From: a virus
IMG/VR virus record: IMGVR_UViG_3300013132_000076
Span: 1-48,612 of that record
Reading direction: 5' to 3' (one strand)
Length of the DNA: 48,612 nt
Below, piece by piece: positions 29,901-38,484 of the stretch. Within the stretch, counting starts at the first letter, position 1; the number at the start of each line of letters is the position of its first letter. A model generated the notes under the pieces. The model was not told the DNA's origin, did no database searches, and saw only the letters and a list, made by a program, of their open reading frames with translations. The position numbers were made by a program, and so were the translations under genes.

Positions 29901-32900
29901 CGATGGGCTGTCGCTCTCGACCGCGACGCCCTACGACGGCTCAAGCGCGAACGGCATCGGCGCCGCCGTTTTCAACGTCGTTGGCTACGTCAACTTCGAC
30001 ACCGCCTCGGACGACGTTGTGCGTCGGCCCCTGACGCTGGGGTCTGGAACGCCGTACAAGCCGGGCGTGACGGGCACAGACGACCTCGTGCTGTCCGAGC
30101 CGCTGTTCGAGAACCTGGCGCCCGTCGAGGGTGTGTGGCGCGTGCGCGTGGCGTCTCCGTTCACTGATGGCGGCCTGGCCCGCGTTCTTCCGAAGTGGAC
30201 GCGCGGCGTGGCCGTTCCTCGAGCGAACGAGATCACCGGAGTTGTTGCCCTAGACGACGAGCAGTACGCGACTGCGGGCGGCGCGATATTCCGCGTCGAC
30301 GACCGATGGGTGGAGGATGGCCCTACGCAATCACTGCGCTCGAGCCTGGCGTTTGCCGGGCGCGAAGTAGGCGGACTTGAGGCGCGCTGGCCGCTTGTGA
30401 ACGACGCTGCGCGGTTCGCCAACTATTCCAACGTGTGGCCCTACTGGACCTCGGCCATCTACGACGACTTCACCTGGGTCTACGACTTCTGGGTGCGCAT
30501 CGATGAGTATGCCGAGATCCAGACGCTCCTGTGGCTTGGGTGTGACTTCTCGCACCTCCAGCTTGGACCGGCGGCGAACGACAACCGGCGCGGTATTGGC
30601 CTTTGGGTGCGCCTGAACGGTGGGCGCCCTGAGTTGGTGCGCGAGAGTCAAGCCAACTTCTCCGGCGGCGCCTCCACGCCGCAGGATGGCAGGTACACAT
30701 CGACTGCCGCAGACCGCATCCCGCTTCGGACGTGGACGCATCTGCGCCTGTACCTCACGCACAACAACGACAGCGGCACGCTGACGGTCAAGAAACCCGT
30801 GTGGAAGATCAACGGGCGCACGGCGGCCTCGACGGTCAACGGCGTTGAGACTGGCCTTGCTGGCGCGGATGACTGGATCCAGCCGCACAACGGCGGCGGG
30901 CTCATTGGCACCGCCGGAGACGCGCGCAACCTCATGCTCCTCGGCGCCGCACGAGACTGCGTGCGCATCCCGTCCAAGGCGCAGTTCGCGGCGCTCGGCC
31001 AGCTCGGCGGACGCGAGTTTCTGGGAGGCCGCATCGCAGGGCGTATGCACCCCCTACTTGGGCGGATGGCGGATGTTGCTGTCTGGCGTGCAGCAGCAAG
31101 CGATGCGTCCGTGAGCGGCTTCCCAGACTTCGACCCGTACACGCTGGACTACTCCGGTCGCCTCCTGCGCTTCCGCGCGAAGCTGCAAGATGGGGTCGGC
31201 TACAAGGTCACAGACGAAGGGACGGACACGGCAAGTGGCGGATCTGTCGGCGTGGGAATCGTGGAGAGCCACCCGTTCATCGACCTGTTCTCGGAACTTG
31301 AGGCTGACTCTCCGCGCCCATCGTTCGCGCAGATGCAGCAGCGCGTGTACGTCGCCAACGGCGGGCGCGTGGCGTACGTCGAGCGCGACCGCGGCGGCGA
31401 GGCTGGCGTTCTGCCGCCGTCGACCAAGCCGAGCTTTGTGATCGAGCGCAAACCTCTGTGGGGCGAGAACGTAGCCCTTGTGGACGTGCAGCGTCGTGCG
31501 GCAGTCGGAACCGAGGAGCGCGTCTACCACCTCTCGAGCCACGGGAACAACTACCTGACGCAGGCGTGGCACGACGAGATGAAGTGGACGAAGGACGACT
31601 CGGCATCGCCGGACACCTTCGACGTGCTCGCCGTCAAGTTCCTCTGGAGCCCGCGCGACGTGATGGGGCGGATCCCGCTGTGGAGCTCGCGCCGTAGCCG
31701 CGAGTCCGGTGGCCTCTACCTCGAGTGCGTCGATGGCAAGGTCGAGCTCGGCTGGTACGACACGGCGCTCAAGGAGCGCGTCTCGCTCGTCAGTAGCACC
31801 CAGGTCTTCCGCCCTGGGTACTGGTACTACGTCGCTCTCCGCAAGGCGTTCCCGATGCAGGACGCGCAGGAGGGCAACTGGCTCAACTCCTACTGGGCCG
31901 ATCAGCGTCGCCGTCGCGCGACCTTCGGATCCATCGTGGGGACATGGGCTGTCGGCAACGTCGTCGAGAACGCAGGGCAGACGAAGCAGGGCGTGGTCAC
32001 CAAGGTCACGACGACACACATCGAGTATTGGCTCTTCACGGGCGACACCGACTTCACGAGCGGCGAGAACGTGCGCGTGCGCGGAGCGGTCGGCAACACC
32101 GGGCAGATCACGCAGACCCCGTACCAGATGACGGGAGACGCGCTCGTGGTGCGCGAGTTCGAGAAGATCAGCACGTCTCCGGCGACGAACTTCAACTCCA
32201 TGCCGACGTGGCCGATGAAGCCATCGACGCGGGCGTGCATCAGCTTCACGAGCGAGATGCCGCGCAGCCCGAACACGACGGCCATCGGCCAGGTCACGCC
32301 GAAGGGCGTCATCTACAACGGCGGTGCGACTGGAGAGGTCACGGTGTCGACCGCGCTCCCGGCCACGACCGGGACCGACGTTCGGATCTTCCACCCGGAC
32401 ATGCTGGGGATGATCTGGCAGTTCTCCGCAACCTCGGCCAACGCGCCCGAGGCCACCTATCGGATAGCTGTCTACATCAGCGAGACGCAGGTCCGCGTGT
32501 TCGATCAGTACGGCAACGCGCCAAACCTCGTCGGCTTCGTGGACCGCGAGGGCGGCGTGTTCTCTGGTGCCGAGATGCAGAAGTCGGAGCGGTTCGACGA
32601 ATCAAACCAGCCGGATATATCCGCGTACCCGACCGAGTTCATGGGGAGCGAGCTTGCGCTCGATCCATCGACGGGCGTGGCTCGGCACAGCGGCAAGTTC
32701 GACTCGTTCGCATGGGTCGTCGTGTCGTCGAACGTCGATGCCTTCTACTCCCAGGTGCAGGCGTTCCAGAACAGTGTCGCCGGCCTCGACCACAGCGAGA
32801 TCGGCCTCGACTCGTTTGCCAACGAGATCATCACGGCGGCGCCTGGCCCGGTGCGGGCCGACTCGGCGCGCACGTTCGCCTGTGTGAACACCGTGCCATA

Positions 32901-34662
32901 CGCCGGCGGCACGCACGTCTCCTCGCAGCCAAACGAGGCGCTCGAGGTGAAGCTCGATGCCGAGAGTTCGACGAATGCCGAGAGCCTCTACTGGCAGTAT
33001 CTCTCGAAGCCGGATGAGTCGTGGGGGACGCGCAAGGTGGCCGTCGTCTTCTACGACGCCGATCAGGACTCGCTCTCGAACCCCGGCCCGCTCCTCACGG
33101 TCGACAACCCGCCCGAGGACAAGGCGAACCCGAGCGGCCTCACGCGCCTTGTGCTGACCGGGCTTCCGGTGAGCTACCAGTCCGGCAACATCCAGCGGTG
33201 GGTGTACGTCTCGATGTCCGGCGAGCCCGTGCCGTTCCGCCAGGCCATCGTGTCCGACAACATCTCGAGCTCAGTGGGGCTCGACCTCGACGAGTCGAAG
33301 CTCGACCTGACCGTCCCGCTCTACTACGACAACGCTCCGCCGCCCGACTGCCGCTCCATCGGCGTGAGCCAGGGCGTGATGTTCTACGGCGACGTGAAGC
33401 TCGGAGGGACGCGCGAGCCGAGCGGCCTGCGCTTCTCAAAGCCGTTCTTCCCGCTCTCCGTGCCGTACAGGAACTACGCCCTGTTGCTGGGCGGCAAGAG
33501 CGACGGGATCGTCGGCATGGCCGACCTCAACGGGCGGCTCATCGTCTGGAAGCACGATTCGATGTTCCTCGTGACCATCCGCGAGGGCGCGGCGATCATC
33601 GAGACGATCTCGAAGAACGTGGGGCTCGCCGGCCCGCAGGCAATGGCCGTGATCGACCAGGAGGTCTACTGGCTTTCCTCTGATCGCGGGCTCTACTTCT
33701 ACTCCGGCGCCGGCGGGCCGGTGTGGCTCGGCAAGGATGTGAGCGACTCGTTCGCTGGCTCGAACGTCGAGCTGCCCGTCGACGCGCGCGAGCTGCGACG
33801 CGCCTCCCTCGCGGTCAACCGCGCGCAGGATCAGATCGTGATGTGCCTCCAGTCGAGCGCCGAGGCCGTGATGCGCCGGCGCTTCTCCATCGAGTACGAC
33901 AGTGCGCTCTCGGGTGCAGCCCTGGGCGATGCGAGCGGGTTCCGGTACGCCTCGTACAAGGACCCGAACGTGACCGCCCTCGGCAGCGCCGACCGGACTT
34001 CTGGCGGGCCTCAGAGGCTCTTGGCTGGAACTGCCGAGGGCTTCCTTGCCTACCTAGACCGCGAAGACACCCAGCTCCACCTCGCCGGCTCCTCGTGGAA
34101 CGTCTCCTCCGTCACGCTTGGTGCGGCGAGCACGACCAGCAATCTCGTCCTGGCCGCTCCGGTGTCCGGCCTGACCGACCTCGAGGGGATCCGTGGAGCG
34201 CCCCTGTCATGGACGAGCGGCGGCGTGACCTACGAAGCTACGGCGCTGTTTTCGGACGGCTCGAGCATCTACCTCGACCGCCCCGTCGCCTCGGCTCCGG
34301 CCACCGGCACCGTCGTCTCCATCGGCGCGATCCCGTGGGTCTGGGAGTCTAAGTGGCTCGACATGGGCAACTTTGAAGAGAAGAAGGAGGTCCACTACCT
34401 CGACCTCGTGCTGACGCCGCAGGCCGGCGGGACGGCGACCATCGAGTTCTTCCGCGACTTCGAGGCGTCCCCGGCGGCCATCGTCATCTCGGGCGTACTC
34501 GCCACATCGGCGACCATCGACCTGACGCGGCCGACCGCCCGGTTCGCCCTCGGCGAGATCGCCTGCCAGCACCTCAAGTTCCGCATCCGCTCCGACTCCC
34601 CGGGCGTGAAGTGCGAGGTGGTGGGGGCTGTCCTGCGGCCTCAGGATGTGGAGCTACACTGA
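26983..34662 (+). CDS. Giant tail nozzle-like protein with LamG/ConA-like insertions
   Basis: 2,559 residues from GTG at 26983. The N-terminus (KGLSGGLKSDRNATRIGDDQ, then TPRAVNVEFSDDSARSARGS) matches the opening of tail-tubular-B/nozzle proteins. The C-terminal third carries the propeller signatures of the same class, GVSQGVMFYGDVKLGGTREP, LNGRLIVWKHDSMFLVTIRE and VIDQEVYWLSSDRGLYFYSG (about 2125-2245). Between them lie jelly-roll segments resembling LamG/concanavalin domains at about 566 (LVAYWPYDDAGGRVCRELVR), 1129 (GLEARWPL...) and 1545-1630 (SRESGGLYLECVDGKVELGW). Typical nozzles have about 600-800 residues, so about 1,700 residues appear to be inserted, possibly for glycan binding. It is one frame without breaks. 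Confidence 0.65.
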   Translation: MPSSSQRRFQLKGLSGGLKSDRNATRIGDDQTPRAVNVEFSDDSARSARGSLKLNNQVAPTPGILCRVDPAYSPLYVEANKSVPLRGYITHRYDPGYDIGGDFAAAGSFPSETFHNRRGRSFERQISFSLPPDFRMGERPARGEGAPTSGNAAIEAGCGYDELLDDCTIIMQKGGDRTAPMSWALGIVNAGNYAYNVGLGSAPARKSNYFLVFMWLDAPEWAGTGQDSMRYDLATGGASGSTGSYSTQALRAFIFDGRNDTVAYALEPGRSYSVSLSVTLDTAAVSAGAWNHNGRVDVRMQEHGGRYWTGSFVDSAGGGTTTNLSTWKGPTDSLRYLAKYGIRYSGRDAEHVGLGYRMAPWQAQGWIPFGMDSAAMEHKGFRVADCSLNSIDDLYGPGLYTLTCSHAAGANTYVTINGNRALTDSNANFSQSPLGTRGALWAGYGRASAGAPATNFNPDALRGYRLVFPRSSVTGFQGGVFNIQNYVEQGVGDYRLFLQDVGSTATTWSNQPFLIRAFRWNQQDIVVHEHRAWASSRDYADPRVQFSLRSTLRMDDSTEPQLSKLVAYWPYDDAGGRVCRELVRGKHGFMAPFGLALSKEGAEGENALFLSGEGDALVYDLSEHPVFARELRAMQQSNSRGFAVEVSCIIPEAHYGVATLTSPGPRSGEYEAAYCPDLVTVSVKDADNSGSVSPASPILCFGHHSWWQIASSTTPERRPQGFQLDVHRGRDSDSPTMQSAIVGFTRNSGGAGLWDDTTPWVGRRVTIQIGFQPSPANRAGTAGFQDEYRIYIAATPKGDFKYAAGDDPQAEFAYYADLSIHKKDLLRSVISIGGGWNPGAYRGYTEYGARLIVDKVRVYGATAAGELPTSSGSSVASRRGKILGRNSLPQRALALDDMLAPLGPGLRTLSVTEGSSTQAAPGNTSLFTQLPETTSESVREKFLAVLADTHEAADVAEVSKTYRDFYWIQSVASDGLSLSTATPYDGSSANGIGAAVFNVVGYVNFDTASDDVVRRPLTLGSGTPYKPGVTGTDDLVLSEPLFENLAPVEGVWRVRVASPFTDGGLARVLPKWTRGVAVPRANEITGVVALDDEQYATAGGAIFRVDDRWVEDGPTQSLRSSLAFAGREVGGLEARWPLVNDAARFANYSNVWPYWTSAIYDDFTWVYDFWVRIDEYAEIQTLLWLGCDFSHLQLGPAANDNRRGIGLWVRLNGGRPELVRESQANFSGGASTPQDGRYTSTAADRIPLRTWTHLRLYLTHNNDSGTLTVKKPVWKINGRTAASTVNGVETGLAGADDWIQPHNGGGLIGTAGDARNLMLLGAARDCVRIPSKAQFAALGQLGGREFLGGRIAGRMHPLLGRMADVAVWRAAASDASVSGFPDFDPYTLDYSGRLLRFRAKLQDGVGYKVTDEGTDTASGGSVGVGIVESHPFIDLFSELEADSPRPSFAQMQQRVYVANGGRVAYVERDRGGEAGVLPPSTKPSFVIERKPLWGENVALVDVQRRAAVGTEERVYHLSSHGNNYLTQAWHDEMKWTKDDSASPDTFDVLAVKFLWSPRDVMGRIPLWSSRRSRESGGLYLECVDGKVELGWYDTALKERVSLVSSTQVFRPGYWYYVALRKAFPMQDAQEGNWLNSYWADQRRRRATFGSIVGTWAVGNVVENAGQTKQGVVTKVTTTHIEYWLFTGDTDFTSGENVRVRGAVGNTGQITQTPYQMTGDALVVREFEKISTSPATNFNSMPTWPMKPSTRACISFTSEMPRSPNTTAIGQVTPKGVIYNGGATGEVTVSTALPATTGTDVRIFHPDMLGMIWQFSATSANAPEATYRIAVYISETQVRVFDQYGNAPNLVGFVDREGGVFSGAEMQKSERFDESNQPDISAYPTEFMGSELALDPSTGVARHSGKFDSFAWVVVSSNVDAFYSQVQAFQNSVAGLDHSEIGLDSFANEIITAAPGPVRADSARTFACVNTVPYAGGTHVSSQPNEALEVKLDAESSTNAESLYWQYLSKPDESWGTRKVAVVFYDADQDSLSNPGPLLTVDNPPEDKANPSGLTRLVLTGLPVSYQSGNIQRWVYVSMSGEPVPFRQAIVSDNISSSVGLDLDESKLDLTVPLYYDNAPPPDCRSIGVSQGVMFYGDVKLGGTREPSGLRFSKPFFPLSVPYRNYALLLGGKSDGIVGMADLNGRLIVWKHDSMFLVTIREGAAIIETISKNVGLAGPQAMAVIDQEVYWLSSDRGLYFYSGAGGPVWLGKDVSDSFAGSNVELPVDARELRRASLAVNRAQDQIVMCLQSSAEAVMRRRFSIEYDSALSGAALGDASGFRYASYKDPNVTALGSADRTSGGPQRLLAGTAEGFLAYLDREDTQLHLAGSSWNVSSVTLGAASTTSNLVLAAPVSGLTDLEGIRGAPLSWTSGGVTYEATALFSDGSSIYLDRPVASAPATGTVVSIGAIPWVWESKWLDMGNFEEKKEVHYLDLVLTPQAGGTATIEFFRDFEASPAAIVISGVLATSATIDLTRPTARFALGEIACQHLKFRIRSDSPGVKCEVVGAVLRPQDVELH

Positions 34663-36263
34663 TGCCGCGCCTGACCTCTGCCCGGTTCCGTGGCATCGCC
34701 GCGAAGGTGTCGGAGGTGCAGTCTTCCCGCCTGCGGGACCGCCGCCGCCGCGCCGGCCAGGCGCTCGTGACCTCCGGGACCGGCCCGGATGGCGCCAGCG
34801 AGGCGTACGCAATCCAGAAGCTCGTTACCGCCGGGGCCGTCTCGCAAGAGGAGGCGGACGCCTACATGGCTCAGGCGTTCCCTGATCGCGCGTGGGCCGG
34901 GCGCCAGTACGGAGACCAGGCAGACGCCGGCCAGGACGCCGAGATCAACCAGGCCGTCTTGGAGCGCAAGCCAGGGGCCTCTGCGGCCATCTTCCAAGCG
35001 CAGCAGCTCCCGGGGCGCAAGCGCAACCGTGGCGTCGACCCGTCGGCTGCCGGTGGTCAGCCAATTCGGGCGCCCAAGCTCTCGTCCGAGTTTGACCCCG
35101 TTGAGGTCCAGAGGGCCATCGAGAGCGTCGGCGAGCAGGCCGCGCAGGCCATCCGCCAGGTTCGGGCCACCCCACCCGACCTGCCGGCTCACTCCATCGA
35201 CGGGGCCTCCATTCGCCCGGGCTCGATCCCATTTGAGGCGCTCGAGGGCGGCTCCGTTGCCCGCGCGCTGGCGTGGCCTACGCAGGACGAGGCCATCGAA
35301 ATTCGCCTGACGCACTCTGACGCCCGAGATCGGTACGTTCGGCGTGTCAGCGTTGCGGGGCCGGGCCGAGTCTGGACGGCAAGCGACTCTTCCTCTCGGA
35401 ACTCGCGCCTCGGCGTCGGCCCGGCCCGTTACCGCATCGTCACGCCGGGGATGCGGTTCGGGGTGATGAGCACGCGGCTCGAACCCACCGCTGATCTGGC
35501 TGCCAACCTCAACCCCGGATTCCGGGTCCAGTACGGCATCGTGATCGCCGGCATCCCGCACTTCCGCGGTCAGGCGCCGTCGCGGATCCTGGCTGTTGAA
35601 GCTGTTGGAGACACCGGAACCAGCTTCCGCACGCTGTTTCAGACGGGCGGGAATGCCGCCGTCTGGCCGCCAGCGGGAACCAGCCGCAACTTCTACTGGA
35701 ACCGGACGCAGGCTGACCACCTCGATCTGGGTAGCTACCCGTTCGCGGATGCGTTCGGCTCAGACACGTCCCTGGCCGCGTCGGCCGCCAGCCTGCGGGA
35801 CACCCAGGGGTTCATGTTCCAGCTCGTCACGGGGCGCGACGGCGGCGAGGTCTTCCGTCAGCTCTGCTCGCGTCAGACGCTCGGCCGCGCGCTCCGAATG
35901 GACGGCCACGGGCCGGCGGCCAGCCTGCCGGCCGGGATCTTCCCTGAGGCGCCCACGGTCCCAATCTGCGTCGACTGGGGCAGCCCCACATCCTACACGC
36001 ACAGGACCGAGAGCTACGATCTCACGACGGTCGGCACGCGCGTCGTCACGGGGATGCCGTTCTCCTACGACGACTGCGCGGCCTTGGCGGCCACGGGCGA
36101 CACGTTCTCGCTCGTGGTGATGCCGGTCGGCGAAAAGCTCGTGAGCCAGAGCCCGGCTCCGACCTATGGAACCCCTGAGGTCTGGTGGCAGAATGGGCTC
36201 AAGGTGGCCGGTTCGGTCACTGGCCGGTTGCGCTCGTGGGCGCTAGATATCATCGTAGACTGA
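34662..36263 (+). CDS. Putative tail or virion structural protein
   Basis: 533 residues from ATG at 34662 (TGATG overlap with the giant gene). The first 150 residues are helical and basic (TSARFRGIAAKVSEVQSSRL, LRDRRRRAGQALVTSGTGPD), followed by helices (AIESVGEQAAQAIRQVRATP) and then a long beta-rich region that includes YGIVIAGIPHFRGQAPSRIL and MFQLVTGRDGGEVFRQLCSR. It ends VAGSVTGRLRSWALDIIVD. No enzyme motif is obvious. Position after the nozzle-like protein suggests a distal tail or ejected protein; no family recognised. Confidence 0.6.
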   Translation: MPRLTSARFRGIAAKVSEVQSSRLRDRRRRAGQALVTSGTGPDGASEAYAIQKLVTAGAVSQEEADAYMAQAFPDRAWAGRQYGDQADAGQDAEINQAVLERKPGASAAIFQAQQLPGRKRNRGVDPSAAGGQPIRAPKLSSEFDPVEVQRAIESVGEQAAQAIRQVRATPPDLPAHSIDGASIRPGSIPFEALEGGSVARALAWPTQDEAIEIRLTHSDARDRYVRRVSVAGPGRVWTASDSSSRNSRLGVGPARYRIVTPGMRFGVMSTRLEPTADLAANLNPGFRVQYGIVIAGIPHFRGQAPSRILAVEAVGDTGTSFRTLFQTGGNAAVWPPAGTSRNFYWNRTQADHLDLGSYPFADAFGSDTSLAASAASLRDTQGFMFQLVTGRDGGEVFRQLCSRQTLGRALRMDGHGPAASLPAGIFPEAPTVPICVDWGSPTSYTHRTESYDLTTVGTRVVTGMPFSYDDCAALAATGDTFSLVVMPVGEKLVSQSPAPTYGTPEVWWQNGLKVAGSVTGRLRSWALDIIVD

Positions 36264-36273
36264 GGCGCATCAC

Positions 36274-36936
36274 ATGGCAGGAAACGACTTCTCGAGCTGG
36301 CTGCAAGGCATCGGGGACTCCAACTTCTCGCAGGCGTACACCGCGCAGCGAGGTGAGGAGGGCTACCTCCGTGGCACGCCGCAGGGCCTTGGCGCGAGCC
36401 AGGTGCCGGCGATGTGGAAGGCGTTTGCTCCGTTCGGCGAGTCGCTCATCAACAAGGAGCACCTTGCGCGCTACCGAGGACAGGCGACCGGGCTCGCCTC
36501 CGGCCGGCGAGAGTTCGAGCGCGGGCTCCTCAACGCCTACCAGTCCGCCGGAGCAAACCCGCTGATGGCGCGCGCTCAACTGGCCGAGTCGGCGCCGCAG
36601 CTCGGCGAGCAGCTCTCGGCGCTCCGCGGGCAGAACGAGGCCGCGCGGCTCGAGGACATCTTCGGGTTCTCGACGGCGCTGCAAAACGCCTTCGCGCAGA
36701 ACTACGACCAGGAGCGCAACATGCTCCTCCAGGCGCACCTCGCCAGCCTCGGCCGCAAGTCTGGGCGCGAGGGTGCCAAGAGCCAGATGTGGGGCCAGCT
36801 CGGCGGCGCGGCGCTCGGCGCGGCCGGCATGGCATTCGGCGGACCGCTCGGCGGGATGATCGCGGGCGGAGCTGGGCAACAAATGTTCGGCGGCGGGCAG
36901 CAGGCGCAGCCCGACTACACCGGCTGGGGGCTCTGA
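36274..36936 (+). CDS. Putative internal virion (ejection) protein with Gly-rich C-terminus
   Basis: 220 residues from ATG at 36274. A soluble helical part (SAGANPLMARAQLAESAPQL, QLSALRGQNEAARLEDIFGF, NMLLQAHLASLGRKSG) leads to a Gly/Ala-rich hydrophobic segment at about 170-205 (GGAALGAAGMAFGGPLGGMI) that could insert in a membrane. Short proteins of this design next to giant internal virion proteins often help DNA ejection across the host envelope. No catalytic residues are visible. It lies 10 bases after the previous gene. Confidence 0.6.
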   Translation: MAGNDFSSWLQGIGDSNFSQAYTAQRGEEGYLRGTPQGLGASQVPAMWKAFAPFGESLINKEHLARYRGQATGLASGRREFERGLLNAYQSAGANPLMARAQLAESAPQLGEQLSALRGQNEAARLEDIFGFSTALQNAFAQNYDQERNMLLQAHLASLGRKSGREGAKSQMWGQLGGAALGAAGMAFGGPLGGMIAGGAGQQMFGGGQQAQPDYTGWGL

Positions 36937-36939
36937 TCC

Positions 36940-38484
36940 ATGCCCAAGACCTTCAACCTCTACGGTGGCACGCCGAACCAAGAGGGCGTCTCGCGCGCCT
37001 TCGAGACTTCGGTGCAGGCTTCCAACGCCGCGTCGCAGATGAAGGCGCAGGGTGCCGGGCAGGCGGCGCAACTCTTCATGTCCGGCCTGAGCCGCGGCAT
37101 GGAGATGGCGCAGCAGCGCCAGGAGGCCGAGCGGCAACGCGGATTCCAGGAGCAGATGTTCAACCGCCAGCAGTCGGCGGAGCAGCAGCGCCAGGGCGCC
37201 TACATGGCGTTCCAGGCCGGCGAGAGCGCCAAGGCACGCGACTTCGACACGGCCAAGACGCTGTTCGGCGCCGAGCAGGAGCAGCGAGCCTCGCAGGAGT
37301 TGCGTGCGTTCCAGTCGCAGCAGTTCGATGCCGACTGGCAGAACCGCATGGCGATGGCGCAGATGGAGCATCGGTATGCGCAGGAGCAGCAGCGCCGCGA
37401 GGCCGAGGCCAAGCAGGCGAAGCAGAAGGCTGTTGACGATGCCGTGTTCGAGGCCACGACGTTCGCACTGTCGCCGCAGGGCTCGAAGCAAGTCTACATG
37501 CCGCTCAAGATGAGCTACCTCGACGCGCTGCAACTCAAGGGGAAGCCGCCCGAGATCGTCGACCGCGAGGTGATGGCGCTGTTCCCGGAGACGCGCCCCA
37601 AGATGGGTGCGATGGGCGAGGGCGAAGACCGCTCTGCGCTTGACGCCAAACTCAAGTGGCTGGCGCAAGAAATCGACATGGAAGTGCCCAACGAGATCGC
37701 GCTCATGCGCGGGATGCAGCACCTCACGGCCACCTACGGCGCCGATGCAGCCAAGGAAGCCATCGGGGAGCTCGAGGGCCGCTCTGGCGTGAAGCCCGCT
37801 CGCGGCATCAAGGGCGCACGCGAGGTTGTTCGGGCGCACCTTCTCGACCAGCTCGCCGCGATCAAGGCCGCCGGACGAGGCGCGCAGTATCAGGGCAGCG
37901 TGGATCCCATCGACGCGGCGCAGGATCAGGACCGGAACGAGGATCTTGTTGCGCCGCCCAAGGAGTTCGCGCTCACGCCGGAGATGCTCCAGCGCACCGG
38001 GGTTGCCGAAGACCAGATCCCGCGCGAGCTGGCAGCGGTCGCCAATCTCGGCCCGTACGCTCCGCGCATCTCCGTCCAGGACGACGGCAGCCTCAAGTTC
38101 ATCCCGGGCCAAGACGAAGCTAACAATCCTGTTCCGGTGCTGCCGGGCGCGCAGGAGGCTCTCGACAAGCTCATGTCGAACAAGACGATCCGCGCACGCT
38201 TGCTCGGGATCTCCAGCACGCCCGAGCAGGACCGCACGCCGGCCGAGGTCAAGGACATGGGGACGCTGTTCGAGATGCTCACCAAGAAGACGACGGACGT
38301 GCCGCCGCAGACGAGCAACCTGAGCACGCGCGTCTGGGTCAACGGGCAGCAGGGCGAACTCACGACGGACATGATGAAGGCAAAGCCGACGCAGGCGCCC
38401 GCCACTAGCCCGCTGTCTCCAGGCATGATCGAACTCCAGAAGTACCGCGAACGGATGCGCCGCGAGGCAGGCGGCAAGAAGTGA
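36940..38484 (+). CDS. Putative internal virion protein, coiled coil
   Basis: 514 residues from ATG at 36940. The N-terminal 160 residues are an almost continuous Gln/Glu/Arg-rich helix (MSGLSRGMEMAQQRQEAERQ, RGFQEQMFNRQQSAEQQRQG, MEHRYAQEQQRREAEAKQAK), which is the look of ejection proteins. The middle is a helical domain (KWLAQEIDMEVPNEIALMRG, TATYGADAAKEAIGELEGRS) and the end is less ordered. No lytic transglycosylase motif is seen. It sits between the small ejection-like protein and the 2,432-residue protein and overlaps the latter by 4 bases. Confidence 0.65.
   Translation: MPKTFNLYGGTPNQEGVSRAFETSVQASNAASQMKAQGAGQAAQLFMSGLSRGMEMAQQRQEAERQRGFQEQMFNRQQSAEQQRQGAYMAFQAGESAKARDFDTAKTLFGAEQEQRASQELRAFQSQQFDADWQNRMAMAQMEHRYAQEQQRREAEAKQAKQKAVDDAVFEATTFALSPQGSKQVYMPLKMSYLDALQLKGKPPEIVDREVMALFPETRPKMGAMGEGEDRSALDAKLKWLAQEIDMEVPNEIALMRGMQHLTATYGADAAKEAIGELEGRSGVKPARGIKGAREVVRAHLLDQLAAIKAAGRGAQYQGSVDPIDAAQDQDRNEDLVAPPKEFALTPEMLQRTGVAEDQIPRELAAVANLGPYAPRISVQDDGSLKFIPGQDEANNPVPVLPGAQEALDKLMSNKTIRARLLGISSTPEQDRTPAEVKDMGTLFEMLTKKTTDVPPQTSNLSTRVWVNGQQGELTTDMMKAKPTQAPATSPLSPGMIELQKYRERMRREAGGKK

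Noticed and set aside
31054-32394. 446-residue open frame on the minus strand
   Set aside because: Complement of the giant tail gene; no recognisable protein features and no promoter or ribosome-binding site.
36250-38112. 620-residue open frame on the minus strand
   Set aside because: Antisense to two virion genes. Its Leu/Arg/His-rich sequence is what the complement of Gln/Glu/Ala-rich coiled coil gives.
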